Below are positions 41,049 to 50,042 of a stretch of 64,000 nucleotides of DNA, one piece after another. Position 1 is the stretch's first letter. Every line of letters starts with the position of its first letter. Location: assembly GCF_007097385.1 (NCBI RefSeq), contig NZ_VJZS01000022.1:1-64000 (forward strand). Reading direction: 5' to 3'. Position numbers and translations under genes: made by a program. The notes beneath the pieces are model-generated. The model searched no databases. It worked only from the letters and a program-made list of their open reading frames with translations, and was not told where the DNA came from. Source of the DNA: Flavobacterium sp. ZT3R18 (lineage in GTDB: Bacteria; Bacteroidota; Bacteroidia; Flavobacteriales; Flavobacteriaceae).

Positions 41049-42629
41049 TTATTGTTCTATTTCTTTTTCATACGCAGCCATTTCTTTTTCGAATATTTTC
41101 ATTTCTTGATCAAAAACTTTCATTTCCTTATCATAATTTTTTAAAGCGGGATCTAATTTCTTCATTTCCGCGTTAAATTGATCCATTTCTTTATTAAAAG
41201 CATCCATTTTTGGTTCGATAATCTTCATTTTTTGATTGAATTGATCCATCGCTTTATTGTATTTGGCCATCGCTTTTTTGTTGTTGAAATTTGAAGGTAA
41301 TTCGGGAGCATCTGGGTAGTCAGGAGGCGTTGGAGCGTCCATTAAATTTTCATACGGATGATTTGGCGGAGTTGGTGGGGTTGGAGGAGTTAGTTCATCA
41401 CTATTATATCCTAACTCATTTGAAGGGCTACTCTCTCCTTTATCAGTAACGATGCCGATATTTGTTGTTCCATTTTTATTCTTAGAAATGGCTATCCCAA
41501 AATCTTTTAGGGGTTCGCTACTGTTCACTTCCATTTCAGTCGCTATTTCTTTTCCTTTTTGCAGTTTTATTTTGATGCTGATTAATTCATTGTTAGCATT
41601 TCTTTTTATTTTAGAAAAGGTGGTTTTTATAGCGTATTTTTCGCTAAGAATTTTGGCTTTTTCTTGTAATTCTGCATCGGTAGTGGTTTTGTCGATTTGA
41701 TAGATATCTTCTGATTCTGGATCTGTTGGATTGTCTTTAATTTCTTTCTTGATTATTGCTTTCTCCTGTGCAATAACTTCCATTTGGAATAAAAACACAA
41801 AGGCAACTAATACAGGAAGTACCAAAGCATACTTCCAGGAATTCCATTTTTTTGATTGATTTTTGTTTAACATAACGATTCGTTTTTTGATTAATGATTG
41901 ATAAAAATGATTGGTAAGGACAACGCAATTCTCATGAGTTGTTATTTTTAAAAGCGTTAGTTGGTACGCTTTTTTGTCGGATATATTTTTGGTGGCCTCA
42001 CTATCGGCGATGAATTCCAGATTTTGTAAAATGGCTTTTTTGTACAACCAAATAAAGGGATTGAACCAAAACAGGGTGCAAAAGAATCGGGTGATTAATA
42101 CATCAACGGTGTGATTTTGGTCGCTGTGTACTTTTTCGTGTTCAAGAATACCTTCCAGTTCGGCTTCGCTGTACAGTGATGAATTGTAAACGATGGTATT
42201 GAAATAGGAAAAGGGTGCAATATTCTCTTTGAGGTCTATAAATTTATGATCGGCTTGTTGCTGAATGGTTTTGCCTTTTAACACTCGATTAAGGCTATAA
42301 AAGTCGAATACAAACTGGATTAAAAACAATGCTATTCCGACAACATATGCGACTCCCAAGACGAGATACCAATTGATTTCAAAATTTTCCTTTTGTATTG
42401 GAGTTCTATCTGGAATTTTTGACCAGTCAAAATGGGTTGGTGTTGGTTCTACCCAAACAATGGTGGTGAAAACTACCCATGGCAAAATTACTGAGGTTAG
42501 TAAACCCGCTAATAGAAACCAACGATTTGCGGTAAAAAAAGTCTCTTTTCGCAACAGCAAATAATAAGCGATATAGAACATTCCGATCAATCCGCTTGAT
42601 TTTGCAATGTATATGAATAGCGTTTCCAT
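41049..42629 (-). CDS. BlaR1/MecR1-type M56 metallopeptidase
   Basis: 526 residues. Membrane helices at about 5-22, 34-54 and 90-110 surround an M56 peptidase whose zinc motif is HEKVH (His164, Glu165, His168) with NLEFIADSEA downstream. A further TM is near 270-285. The remainder is extracytoplasmic: a charged domain, a Pro-rich spacer (PPTPPTPP), and a helical tail of repeats such as DQFNQKMK and KVFDQEMKIFEKEM. It lacks a penicillin-binding sensor. It lies 2 bases after blaI and probably cleaves or inactivates that repressor on a signal. Confidence 0.88.
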   Translation of the reverse strand: METLFIYIAKSSGLIGMFYIAYYLLLRKETFFTANRWFLLAGLLTSVILPWVVFTTIVWVEPTPTHFDWSKIPDRTPIQKENFEINWYLVLGVAYVVGIALFLIQFVFDFYSLNRVLKGKTIQQQADHKFIDLKENIAPFSYFNTIVYNSSLYSEAELEGILEHEKVHSDQNHTVDVLITRFFCTLFWFNPFIWLYKKAILQNLEFIADSEATKNISDKKAYQLTLLKITTHENCVVLTNHFYQSLIKKRIVMLNKNQSKKWNSWKYALVLPVLVAFVFLFQMEVIAQEKAIIKKEIKDNPTDPESEDIYQIDKTTTDAELQEKAKILSEKYAIKTTFSKIKRNANNELISIKIKLQKGKEIATEMEVNSSEPLKDFGIAISKNKNGTTNIGIVTDKGESSPSNELGYNSDELTPPTPPTPPNHPYENLMDAPTPPDYPDAPELPSNFNNKKAMAKYNKAMDQFNQKMKIIEPKMDAFNKEMDQFNAEMKKLDPALKNYDKEMKVFDQEMKIFEKEMAAYEKEIEQ

Positions 42630-42631
42630 AG

Positions 42632-42994
42632 TTATTGTTTTTTTTGCTCGATCATGGCCAGAATTTCTCTAAGCTCCTCGGCAGTTATTTTTTCTTCTTT
42701 GGCAAAAAAGGAAACCATGTTTTTATAAGAACTATTGAAATAATTATCGATAGCGGTATTCATAAAACGTTTGCTGTAATCCTCTAATGTAACCAATGGA
42801 TAATATTGATGGGTGTTCCCAAAGGCATTGTAAGACACATATCCTTTTTCTTCGAGGTTGCGTATAATGGTGGACAGTGTATTGTAATGCGGTTGGTCTT
42901 CGGTGATTTCGGCCATGACTTCTTTTACGAATGCTTTTTTGAGCTTCCATAAAATGTGCATGATTTCTTCTTCTTTGTTCGTTAGTTTTTGCAT
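42632..42994 (-). CDS. BlaI/MecI/CopY-family repressor
   Basis: 120 residues, winged helix: LTNKEEEIMHILWKLKKAFVKEV, YNTLSTIIRNLEEKGYVSY, then a dimerisation helix set ending AEELREILAMIEQKKQ. It is the usual partner of the M56 peptidase next to it. The upstream stretch 43020-43075 has dyad-like TAGTTTGCAAACTA and repeated ATAGTTT, a fit for its operator. Confidence 0.9.
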   Translation of the reverse strand: MQKLTNKEEEIMHILWKLKKAFVKEVMAEITEDQPHYNTLSTIIRNLEEKGYVSYNAFGNTHQYYPLVTLEDYSKRFMNTAIDNYFNSSYKNMVSFFAKEEKITAEELREILAMIEQKKQ

Positions 42995-43019
42995 GATGAA
43001 TTAATTTGAAACAAACTTA

Positions 43020-43077
43020 CAACTATATTTCTAGTTTGCAAACTATAAATATAGTTTATTAACTAAAATTTTAGTTT
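43020..43077 (-). promoter_or_regulatory. Candidate BlaI operator/promoter region
   Basis: TAGTTTGCAAACTA (43035-43048) is a 14-bp perfect palindrome, flanked by ATAGTTTATTAACTA and AATTTTAGTTTTGTG. BlaI/MecI bind such TA-rich dyads, so autoregulation is likely. Confidence 0.55.
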
Positions 43078-43111
43078 TGTGTTGGTTTTGTTGGGGAGAA
43101 TATGGGTTTAT

Positions 43112-43277
43112 CCTAACAGGTTTTCAAAACCTGTTAGGTATTTTTTATTAGGCATTGGTTATTATTAAGATTAAAACCAATGTTTTAATATCCAATAAAC
43201 CCTGAAAGTATTTAGGATTGTGGAATGTTTATAGAGGTGGACTTGGAATACCTAACAGGTTTTGGAAACCTGTTAGG
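43112..43277. repeat. Two CCTAACAGG...CCTGTTAGG palindromes
   Basis: 27-bp palindromes at 43112-43138 and 43251-43277 (CCTAACAGGTTTT.../...CCTGTTAGG). Same family at 48828, 58568 and, diverged, 63152. Confidence 0.9.
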
Positions 43278-43339
43278 ATACGTGTTTAATAAAACGCTAA
43301 TGCCACTAAATATCTTTTGGAATACAATAGTTGTGGTTT

Positions 43340-43462
43340 TCCGCGTGAGTGATAGAAGCTGGCTACCGAAGTAGCGCGGATAGCACGACAGCATTATGAA
43401 AAGGGGCCGAATGAGCGGTTTGTATATTTGGCCCATTTTCATAATGATGGCACGCCCAAATG
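43340..43462 (-). ncRNA. Structured RNA-like element, copy A
   Basis: Two hairpins. One has arms CATTATGAAAAGGGGCC / GGCCCATTTTCATAATG (43392-43408, 43430-43446) around a loop holding GAATGAGCGGTT. The other is GCTACCGAAGTAGC (43362-43375) flanked by GCTATCCGC and GCTTCTATC on the - strand. It begins 14 bases after the MFS stop. Copy B at 51930 keeps the loops while stems differ. Possibly the flavo-1 family, unverified. Confidence 0.65.
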
Positions 43463-43476
43463 TGGATGAATACGAT

Positions 43477-44694
43477 TTATTTTTGCTCGTTACACACCAT
43501 TTTGTTGAGCCAAATGCAGCTGAATAAGGCTATCATTCCCAAACTTCCCATCACGAACCAATTGACGAGATAGCCATAATGACCAATGATTTCGAGGCCT
43601 GTTTTGGAACTGGCAATATGCGCCAAACTGAAACTCATGGTGTATAAACCCATGTATTGTCCTTCTTGTCCATTTGGTGCTCGGTTGAGGGCTACAGCAT
43701 TGGCAAAGGGGAAGGAAAAGATTTCGCCCAAGGTGAGTAATACGATGCTGATGATTAAAATTCCAACCCAAGAATCGAGTAATAAAACGTAATATCCTGC
43801 TGCAATGCAGAGTGAACCGTAGGCGATGTTTCTAACTTTATTTATTTTTTTTCGTTCTAAGAAGCCAACCAAAGGCATTTCTAAAAGGAATACCAATAAT
43901 CCGTTGATAGAAAGGAGCATACCGGTTTGAAACTCGGTTAGCCCAAATTTTTCGTTGTGGTATAAAGGGAGTGTCGTGAATATTTGGAAAAATACCATGG
44001 CCGTGATAAAGCTGATGAACAACAGCATCCAAAAAGGTTTGTCTTTGTAGATGGACTTTGGTAGTATTTTTGTCTCGGAATCATCGGTGGCAATTGGGAT
44101 TCTCTTTTTTTCTTTGATGTAAAAAGCAAAGATCAAAATCGCGATGATGCAAGAGCTTCCATCAACCCAAAACAAACCTGGGTATCCCATTCCTAGAATG
44201 ATCAATCCGCCCAATGTTGGGCCTGCGGTAAAACCTAGATTCACGGCCAAACGTACTAAAGACAAGGCTCGAACTCTGTTTTCGGGTTTGGCATATACGC
44301 TCAGGGAGACAAACATAGCGGGTCGAAACATATCAGAAATCGCCATGATTATAAACATTCCAAAGCATAATCCCCAAAAGGTTGTGATGTATTGCAGGAT
44401 AAAAAACAGGATTCCACTGGTAAAAAGGCTGAAAAACAGGATTTTGTAAAAACCAATTTTATCGGTCAATTTTCCACCCAACCAAGAGCCTAGCATAGAA
44501 CCTAATCCGAAGGCAACCATAATCCATCCCACTTCGCCATAAGTGAAGTGTAAATTTTCTTTTAAATATTTGGATAAAAAAGGCAGTACCATGGTACCCG
44601 CCCTATTGACAAAAGTGATTAGTGCAAGTATCCAAACTTCGCGCGTGAATCCTTTGAAATTGTTGATGTAGCGACCGAGAGCAGTTTTGAGCAT
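43477..44694 (-). CDS. MFS transporter
   Basis: 405 residues from ATG at 44694 (MLKTALGRYINN); a TTG further upstream overlaps the -7 box and is unlikely. Twelve membrane helices, with the MFS loop 2-3 signature GSWLGGKLTDKIGFYK and a large central loop with KKRIPIATDD. Substrate unknown; drug or sugar efflux are possibilities. It has its own -7 box. Confidence 0.85.
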   Translation of the reverse strand: MLKTALGRYINNFKGFTREVWILALITFVNRAGTMVLPFLSKYLKENLHFTYGEVGWIMVAFGLGSMLGSWLGGKLTDKIGFYKILFFSLFTSGILFFILQYITTFWGLCFGMFIIMAISDMFRPAMFVSLSVYAKPENRVRALSLVRLAVNLGFTAGPTLGGLIILGMGYPGLFWVDGSSCIIAILIFAFYIKEKKRIPIATDDSETKILPKSIYKDKPFWMLLFISFITAMVFFQIFTTLPLYHNEKFGLTEFQTGMLLSINGLLVFLLEMPLVGFLERKKINKVRNIAYGSLCIAAGYYVLLLDSWVGILIISIVLLTLGEIFSFPFANAVALNRAPNGQEGQYMGLYTMSFSLAHIASSKTGLEIIGHYGYLVNWFVMGSLGMIALFSCIWLNKMVCNEQK

Positions 44695-44712
44695 AGAATG
44701 ATATTGAATTTT

Positions 44713-44720
44713 CAAAGATA
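44713..44720 (-). promoter_or_regulatory. -7 box of MFS gene
   Basis: TATCTTTG on the - strand, 18 bases before the ATG at 44694. It supports that start. Confidence 0.6.
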
Positions 44721-44737
44721 AAATTTTTAAAGGGTTG

Positions 44738-44745
44738 TATCTTTG
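44738..44745 (+). promoter_or_regulatory. -7 box of DUF1684 gene
   Basis: TATCTTTG, 41 bases before the ATG at 44787, divergent from and 17 bases away from the MFS -7 box. Confidence 0.6.
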
Positions 44746-44786
44746 TGTCGTTATAACTTTAAACTATTTTTGTATAAAATTATAAA

Positions 44787-45389
44787 ATGAAGCAAATTGG
44801 TATCTTACTGCTTTTGGCGCAATTTAATTTTGGCTTTGGCCAAGGAAAATTTGATGTGTCGGTTGTCGAAAAATTTCAAAAAGACCTCAATTCTGAATAT
44901 GCCGATGCCAAAACGAGTCCGCTTACGGTAGAAGATTTGGCTCAATTCAAGTTGTTGGATTTTTATCCTGCAAATGAAAAAGCCTTCGTGGTTGCGCAAT
45001 TTATTAGAACCGAAGATGAAAAACCATTTGAAATGCCAACTTCTGGTACAAGAAGACCAATGTATGTGAAATATGGTGAAGCTCGTTTTCAGTTAGAAGG
45101 GAAAGAGTTTAAACTGAATATTTATCGCAATATTGAATTTTCTAAAAAATCAGCATACAAAGACGATTTGTTTTTGCCTTTTTCGGATTTGACATCGGGT
45201 AAGGAGAGTTACATAGGTGGGAAATATATTGATTTGAAAATTCCAACTGGCGATACGATTGTTATTGATTTTAATGTATCGTATAATCCGTATTGTGCTT
45301 ACAATCACAAATATTCCTGTCCAAAAGTGCCGCTGGAAAATGATTTGGCTATCGAAATCAAAGCTGGTGTTAAGAAATTTCACGACTAA
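44787..45389 (+). CDS. DUF1684 family protein, exported
   Basis: 200 residues. Signal peptide 1-19 (QIGILLLLAQFNFGFGQ). The family core is present: FYPANEKAFVVAQF, PMYVKYGEARFQLEGKEFKLNIYRN, LPFSDLTSGKESYIGGKYIDL and NPYCAYNHKYSCPKVPLENDL. The conserved F.D.T.G..YGGRY and NPYCAY motifs define DUF1684; function is unknown. Its stop overlaps the ATG of the tatD-type gene by one base. Confidence 0.85.
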   Translation: MKQIGILLLLAQFNFGFGQGKFDVSVVEKFQKDLNSEYADAKTSPLTVEDLAQFKLLDFYPANEKAFVVAQFIRTEDEKPFEMPTSGTRRPMYVKYGEARFQLEGKEFKLNIYRNIEFSKKSAYKDDLFLPFSDLTSGKESYIGGKYIDLKIPTGDTIVIDFNVSYNPYCAYNHKYSCPKVPLENDLAIEIKAGVKKFHD

Positions 45390-46042
45390 TGCAATTTTTT
45401 AATTTACATACCCACAAATCTACGAATCAAGACACGGTTTTAGAACTCGTGAATCAATATCCGCAAGAATTTGATGCGGCGATTCCGTATTATTCGATTG
45501 GGATTCATCCTTGGTATATCGATGAACAAAGGCTTGAGGCTGATTTGCAAATGATAGAAAGTAAATTGCAAGAGCCTAATTGTCTCGCTCTAGGCGAATG
45601 CGGATTGGATAAACGCATTGCCATTTCGTTGGAATTACAACAAACAGTTTTTGAAAGACAATTACTTTTGGCACAACATTATAAAAAACCAGTTGTGATT
45701 CATTGTGTGGCGGCTTTTCAAGAGGTAAATGCCCTCAAGAAACGATTAAAAATAACGGTTCCAATGATCATTCACGGATTTTCAAAGAATAAACAAGTGG
45801 CTAAGGAACTCATCGATAATGGATTTTATATTTCGTTTGGGAAATATTTATTGAGAAATCCTGAACTGGAATCCGTTTTTGTAAGTATTCCCAATGATAG
45901 ATTTTTTCTGGAAACGGATACTGTAGAAGAAGGGATTGAAGAAGTATATGCCTTGGCAGCCCAGTATAAAAAATGGAGTATGGAAGAACTTCGACAACAA
46001 ATAAAGAGTAATTTTGCAGCAGTTTTTAAAACGCAACTTTAA
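45389..46042 (+). CDS. TatD-family metal-dependent hydrolase
   Basis: 217 residues. Metal ligands: HTH at 7-9, Glu in LGECGLDK, His in VIHCVAAF and MIIHGF, Asp in LETDT. TatD proteins are DNases or D-aminoacyl-tRNA deacylase-like hydrolases. It is shorter than E. coli TatD (260), as in the small Bacteroidetes group. Co-transcribed with the DUF1684 gene. Confidence 0.85.
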   Translation: MQFFNLHTHKSTNQDTVLELVNQYPQEFDAAIPYYSIGIHPWYIDEQRLEADLQMIESKLQEPNCLALGECGLDKRIAISLELQQTVFERQLLLAQHYKKPVVIHCVAAFQEVNALKKRLKITVPMIIHGFSKNKQVAKELIDNGFYISFGKYLLRNPELESVFVSIPNDRFFLETDTVEEGIEEVYALAAQYKKWSMEELRQQIKSNFAAVFKTQL

Positions 46043-46065
46043 AGATAAAATTAAAACGAATTGAT

Positions 46066-46788
46066 ATGGCAGAGTGGACAGAAAGAGCCGAACTTTTATT
46101 TAAAAAAGAAGGATTACAGAATTTGCAAAATGCTCACGTAATGGTCGTAGGACTTGGTGGAGTGGGTTCTTTTGCAGCCGAATTTTTGGCTAGAGCAGGA
46201 GTGGGATCTCTAACGATTGTAGATGGCGATGTGGTGGATATTACCAATATCAACCGACAGTTGCCTGCCTTGCATTCTACTGTAGGACAGTCTAAAGTCA
46301 CTGTTGTTGGAGATCGGTTAATGGACATCAATCCAGAATTGAAATTGACACGCGTGCAAGAATTTCTTTCGCCAGAACGCGCTTTTGAAATTGTTACCGA
46401 AGAATTTGATTATGTTTTGGATTGCATTGATAGCGTAACGCCAAAATTAAATTTGATTATTGCCGCCAAAAGAAAACGTGTAAAAATCATCAGTAGCATG
46501 GGAGCGGGTGGTAAAATGGAAGCTTCGAAAGTAAAAGTAACGGATATTACCAATACTGTAAATTGCTTTTTTGCAAAAACGATTCGCAGACGCCTTAAAG
46601 AAGTGAAAATCGATAAACTAAAAGTAGTATTCTCTTCTGAAATTCAAGACGAAACTAGTTTGAGAATGACCGATGGATCCAATTTTAAAAAATCATTTTA
46701 CGGAACCAATAGTTATATGCCCGGATTATTTGGCTTGTATGCCGCAGAAACGGTGATTCGATATTTGTTGAAAAAGACGGATAGATAA
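46066..46788 (+). CDS. tcdA: tRNA threonylcarbamoyladenosine dehydratase (TcdA)
   Basis: 240 residues, E1-like fold: VVGLGGVGSFAAEFLARAGVG nucleotide loop, DGDVVDITNINRQ, and a KIISSMGAGGK segment. TcdA cyclises t6A37 in tRNA with ATP. It follows tatD by 23 bases. Length fits TcdA rather than ThiF or MoeB. Confidence 0.9.
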   Translation: MAEWTERAELLFKKEGLQNLQNAHVMVVGLGGVGSFAAEFLARAGVGSLTIVDGDVVDITNINRQLPALHSTVGQSKVTVVGDRLMDINPELKLTRVQEFLSPERAFEIVTEEFDYVLDCIDSVTPKLNLIIAAKRKRVKIISSMGAGGKMEASKVKVTDITNTVNCFFAKTIRRRLKEVKIDKLKVVFSSEIQDETSLRMTDGSNFKKSFYGTNSYMPGLFGLYAAETVIRYLLKKTDR

Positions 46789-46892
46789 TAGACGAATAGA
46801 TAATAGACTTTTTAGAAAGAAATAGTGACCTAGTGTCTCTCCCGATAGATATAGGGACTTAGGAACTCAGCAATTTAGAATCTCAAAAAAAA

Positions 46893-47546
46893 ATGATACA
46901 AACCGTAATTTTCGATATGGATGGTGTAATTGTCGATACAGAACCTGTACACCGTTATGCTTATTTTCAACATTTTGAGGAACTCAATATAGCAGTTCCA
47001 GAGGAAATGTACACTTCTTTTACGGGATTCTCTACCAGAAATGTTTTTCAGAAGTTAAAAGAACATTTCCTGTTGGAACAGGAAGTTGAAGATTTAATAC
47101 AAAGAAAAAGATCGATATTTAATGATGCTTTTGATACGAAGGAAGATTTAGAGTTATTGGAAGGAGTAGAGCATTTAATTAAAGATTTTCATCAAAACGG
47201 TATGCAATTGATTGTGGCTTCATCGGCTTCAAAAGTGACTATAGAAAGGGTTTTTCTCCGTTTTGGGTTGCACCAATATTTTTCGCATATAGTGAGTGGG
47301 GAAGATTTTCCGAAATCAAAACCACATCCCGCTATTTTTGAACATGCCGTTTCGTTGTCGGTTTCGTCAAAAGAAAATTGTATTGTGATAGAAGATAGTA
47401 CCAATGGCGTGAAAGCGGCCAAAGCTGCGGGAATTCTTTGCATAGGATACAATAGCATTCACTCGAAAGATCAAGATTTGGCTTTAGCGGACTTTGTGGT
47501 AAGTCATTTTGATGAATTGAATTTTAAAAAGGTATCAGGATACTAA
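46893..47546 (+). CDS. HAD-superfamily phosphatase, beta-phosphoglucomutase-like
   Basis: 217 residues: FDMDGVIVDTEP (motif I), ASSASK (motif II Ser), Lys in FPKSKPHP (motif III) and VIEDSTNGVKAAKAAG (motif IV). The helical cap is of the C1/PGMB type. Substrate unclear: beta-PGM, or a sugar phosphate phosphatase. Confidence 0.85.
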   Translation: MIQTVIFDMDGVIVDTEPVHRYAYFQHFEELNIAVPEEMYTSFTGFSTRNVFQKLKEHFLLEQEVEDLIQRKRSIFNDAFDTKEDLELLEGVEHLIKDFHQNGMQLIVASSASKVTIERVFLRFGLHQYFSHIVSGEDFPKSKPHPAIFEHAVSLSVSSKENCIVIEDSTNGVKAAKAAGILCIGYNSIHSKDQDLALADFVVSHFDELNFKKVSGY

Positions 47547-47650
47547 TTTTGAATCATTATTGTCCGAATAAGATTTTAAAGTATTCTGTTATGTGCTGTA
47601 TTAGAGTTATTTTTAAAAGATAAACGAATAGCACGCTTGATTTTAAAATT

Positions 47651-47726
47651 TCTCGCAAAGTCGCAAAGTCGCAAAGTCGCAAAGAAAATAAAGCTAGACT
47701 TCGCGTCTTTGCGACTTTGCGAGAGA
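47651..47726. repeat. CGCAAAGT tandem with inverted copy
   Basis: TCTCGCAAAGTCGCAAAGTC (four units) is answered by TTTGCGACTTTGCGAGAG at 47709-47726, giving a strong stem that may terminate the HAD gene. Confidence 0.8.
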
Positions 47727-47821
47727 ATAACACAAAATAATTTTTGAATTTGAATTAATAAAAAATTAACAGTTAGAACTTTCTGAATTTGTAAATTTGA
47801 GCAAACACATAAAACAATAAC

Positions 47822-48667
47822 ATGAAAAAAATTCTTATTGCTTTCGCCTTTATTATAGCTCCCTTTATTACTGAGGCACAGTTAAAGACACCTCAAGCTA
47901 GCCCAAAATCGACAGTTTTTCAAACGGTTGGTTTGACAGATGTAGAAATTGTTTATTGCAGACCTGCCGCAAGAGGCAGAGCGGTATTTGGAAACTTAGT
48001 TCCTTTTGGAAAAGTTTGGAGAACAGGCGCCAATGAAAACACAACGATTTCTTTTAGTGAAGATGTTACCATCGATGGTAAAATAGTACCAAAAGGGAAA
48101 TATGCCGTGTACACTATTCCTAAAATCGAAAGCTGGGAAGTGATTTTTTATTCCACCACAAACAATTGGGGAACTCCTGAGACATGGAATGAAGCCAATG
48201 TAGTGCTAAGAACTACGGTAAAAGAAGAAGCTTTGACAAAACCAGTTGAGTCTTTCACTATTAGTATCAGCAATTTGGATGCTAATTTTGCTTATTTGGA
48301 TATGGCTTGGGAGAATTCATCCGTTTCAATGAAATTTGAAGTCCCAACGCAAAAAGTAACATTAGCGAATATCGAAAAAGCGTTGGCAGGACCGACATCG
48401 GGAGACTACTTTTCGGCGGCACAATATATTTTTCAATCGAATGGAGATAATGTGAAAGCACTTTCTTATGTGGATAAAGCATTAGAAATGAGTACCGAAA
48501 AACCGTATTGGTTCACTCGATTGAAATCATTGATTCAAGCCAAATTGGGAGATAAAAAAGCAGCAATCGAAACAGCTAAACTGTCTCTTGCAGCAGCAGA
48601 AATTGCCAAAAATCAAGATTACGTAAAAATGAATAAAGAAAGCATTGCAGAGTGGAGTAAAAAATAA
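47822..48667 (+). CDS. DUF2911 family exported protein
   Basis: 281 residues. Signal peptide 1-20 (ILIAFAFIIAPFITEAQ). DUF2911 core 24-170: KTPQASPKSTVFQTVGLTDV, YCRPAARGRAVFG, FGKVWRTGANENTTISFSED, KGKYAVYTIP. About 180-281 is helical, TPR-like (ALSYVDKALEMS). Function unknown; typical of Bacteroidetes periplasm. Confidence 0.88.
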   Translation: MKKILIAFAFIIAPFITEAQLKTPQASPKSTVFQTVGLTDVEIVYCRPAARGRAVFGNLVPFGKVWRTGANENTTISFSEDVTIDGKIVPKGKYAVYTIPKIESWEVIFYSTTNNWGTPETWNEANVVLRTTVKEEALTKPVESFTISISNLDANFAYLDMAWENSSVSMKFEVPTQKVTLANIEKALAGPTSGDYFSAAQYIFQSNGDNVKALSYVDKALEMSTEKPYWFTRLKSLIQAKLGDKKAAIETAKLSLAAAEIAKNQDYVKMNKESIAEWSKK

Positions 48668-48677
48668 TTTTTTTTGC

Positions 48678-48752
48678 AGTAGAGACGCTGCAGTGCGTCT
48701 CTACATATAATATCAAGAATCCCGTTTCATAGATTTGAAACGGGTTTTTTTT
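48678..48752 (+). terminator. Palindrome GTAGAGACGC...GCGTCTCTAC and intrinsic terminator
   Basis: GTAGAGACGCTGCAGTGCGT plus CTCTAC (48678-48703), then CCCGTTTCAT / TTTGAAACGGG (48721-48744) followed by eight T. The second is the terminator of the DUF2911 gene. Confidence 0.8.
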
Positions 48753-48827
48753 ATGATTAATAGTAAACACTATTGAGTATTAATGCGAATCAAAATTTGA
48801 GTTTATAACTTGTTGATCTTCAACGAG

Positions 48828-48856
48828 ACCTAACAGGTTTTAGAAACCTGTTAGGT
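48828..48856. repeat. ACCTAACAGG...CCTGTTAGGT palindrome
   Basis: A 29-bp palindrome, with flanks (TTCAACGAG before, CTAATCCGAAGAAC after) nearly identical to those of the copy at 58568-58596, so the mobile unit is longer than the palindrome. Confidence 0.9.
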
Positions 48857-49167
48857 CTAATCCGAAGAACATCAGCGTTTTATTTCAATCCTTTATTCGT
48901 ATTGTTTTAAAAAAATAAGAGCAATGGGTGTGAAAATTTAACTACATTACGATATTGTTTTTATTGCAATGAAAAGGCATGTATTTTGTAATTAATTCTA
49001 TTTTATATTAAATATCGATATAATTTACCAAATTATTTATTTTTTTTAATTTTTGAGTTTTTTTTATGTATATCTTTGGCACTGGATTTAGTAGTACTAT
49101 TCAAATTTTTGAAATAAATTTTATCGATCCAACCTATCAATTATAAGGATAATGAATACATAACATT

Positions 49168-49899
49168 ATGAAGGTAAAAATAAAATTATGCATTTTGGGA
49201 CATTTGCCTCATTTGGCTGAAATCTTAAAAATTGAAAAATGGAATTCATCCATTTTTGAAATCACGGGGGTGAACAATCTTAATTTTGCTGGCTGTTCCG
49301 ATGGTCCAAATTGGGAATTTCTGGATAATAATATTGAGAAAGAACTTCCTCCCAATACCGATGCCGATATTCTAATTGTGGTAACCAATGTTCCGTTGCA
49401 GGATGATTATTTTGTGAGACGCTTTTCGGACAATAGAATTTGTATTACGTATAGCGGCATGTCTGATATTTTGATTTTTAATGATATTCCGTTAAAAAAT
49501 TTGCTGTTAAGACTATTGTATTCGGCAACCTTGGTTTACAAAAGTCAAGGCAATCGAATACCATTGCTTAGTGAAATTAAATTTACTCATGATGATCCCA
49601 GAGGTTGCATATTTGACATGAATGGTGCCGATAAAAAAGATATTGTTTACTCTACCAATAAGCCAGAAATTTGTAATTCCTGTGTGGATTCATTGATTAA
49701 TAACCATGTTACTAATAACAGTGTTGATGAAGCGTTAATTATTGAAACACAAAAAGAGTTAAAAAGAATTAATAAAGGTCTCTACTTTAAAATTACGGAT
49801 CGAATAAAAAAGCATCCCATTATTACCATCGTTATTTCATCTGTGGTAGCATTATCAATCGATTTAATTTCACATTTTATTTATGAGTATATTAAATAA
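49168..49899 (+). CDS. Unknown protein with Cys/His cluster and C-terminal membrane anchor
   Basis: 243 residues. Residues 1-140 look alpha/beta. A conserved-looking stretch THDDPRGCIFDMNG (His141, Cys147) is followed by ICNSC (Cys169, Cys172), a plausible zinc site. A single TM (about 217-235) ends the protein, placing the rest in the cytoplasm as a tail-anchored protein. I do not recognise the family, though the HDD.RGC.FD...IC..C pattern gives me the impression of a conserved one. It stands alone, with TATCTTTG at 49071-49078 as possible -7 box. Confidence 0.6.
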   Translation: MKVKIKLCILGHLPHLAEILKIEKWNSSIFEITGVNNLNFAGCSDGPNWEFLDNNIEKELPPNTDADILIVVTNVPLQDDYFVRRFSDNRICITYSGMSDILIFNDIPLKNLLLRLLYSATLVYKSQGNRIPLLSEIKFTHDDPRGCIFDMNGADKKDIVYSTNKPEICNSCVDSLINNHVTNNSVDEALIIETQKELKRINKGLYFKITDRIKKHPIITIVISSVVALSIDLISHFIYEYIK

Positions 49900-49913
49900 T
49901 TTGAGTAGTTTAT

Positions 49914-50036
49914 AATCCCGTTTCATTGAATTGAAACGGGATTCGTTTATTATCGGGGCATTATTTATGGGGTAATTTGATTAATTCAAACTTAAAAGTC
50001 AAAAAAGGCATTTCGCTAAATCGAAATGCCTTTTTT
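49914..50036. terminator. Two terminator hairpins between convergent genes
   Basis: ATCCCGTTTCATTGAATTGA plus AACGGGAT (49914-49942) and AAAAAAGGCATTTCG / CGAAATGCCTTTTTT (50001-50036). The second has A and T tracts on both sides and serves the SulP gene on the - strand. Confidence 0.8.
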
Positions 50037-50042
50037 AGTATT

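Noticed and set aside
44695..44715. TTG start extending the MFS protein by seven residues
   Set aside because: It falls on the TATCTTTG -7 box; ATG at 44694 is better placed.
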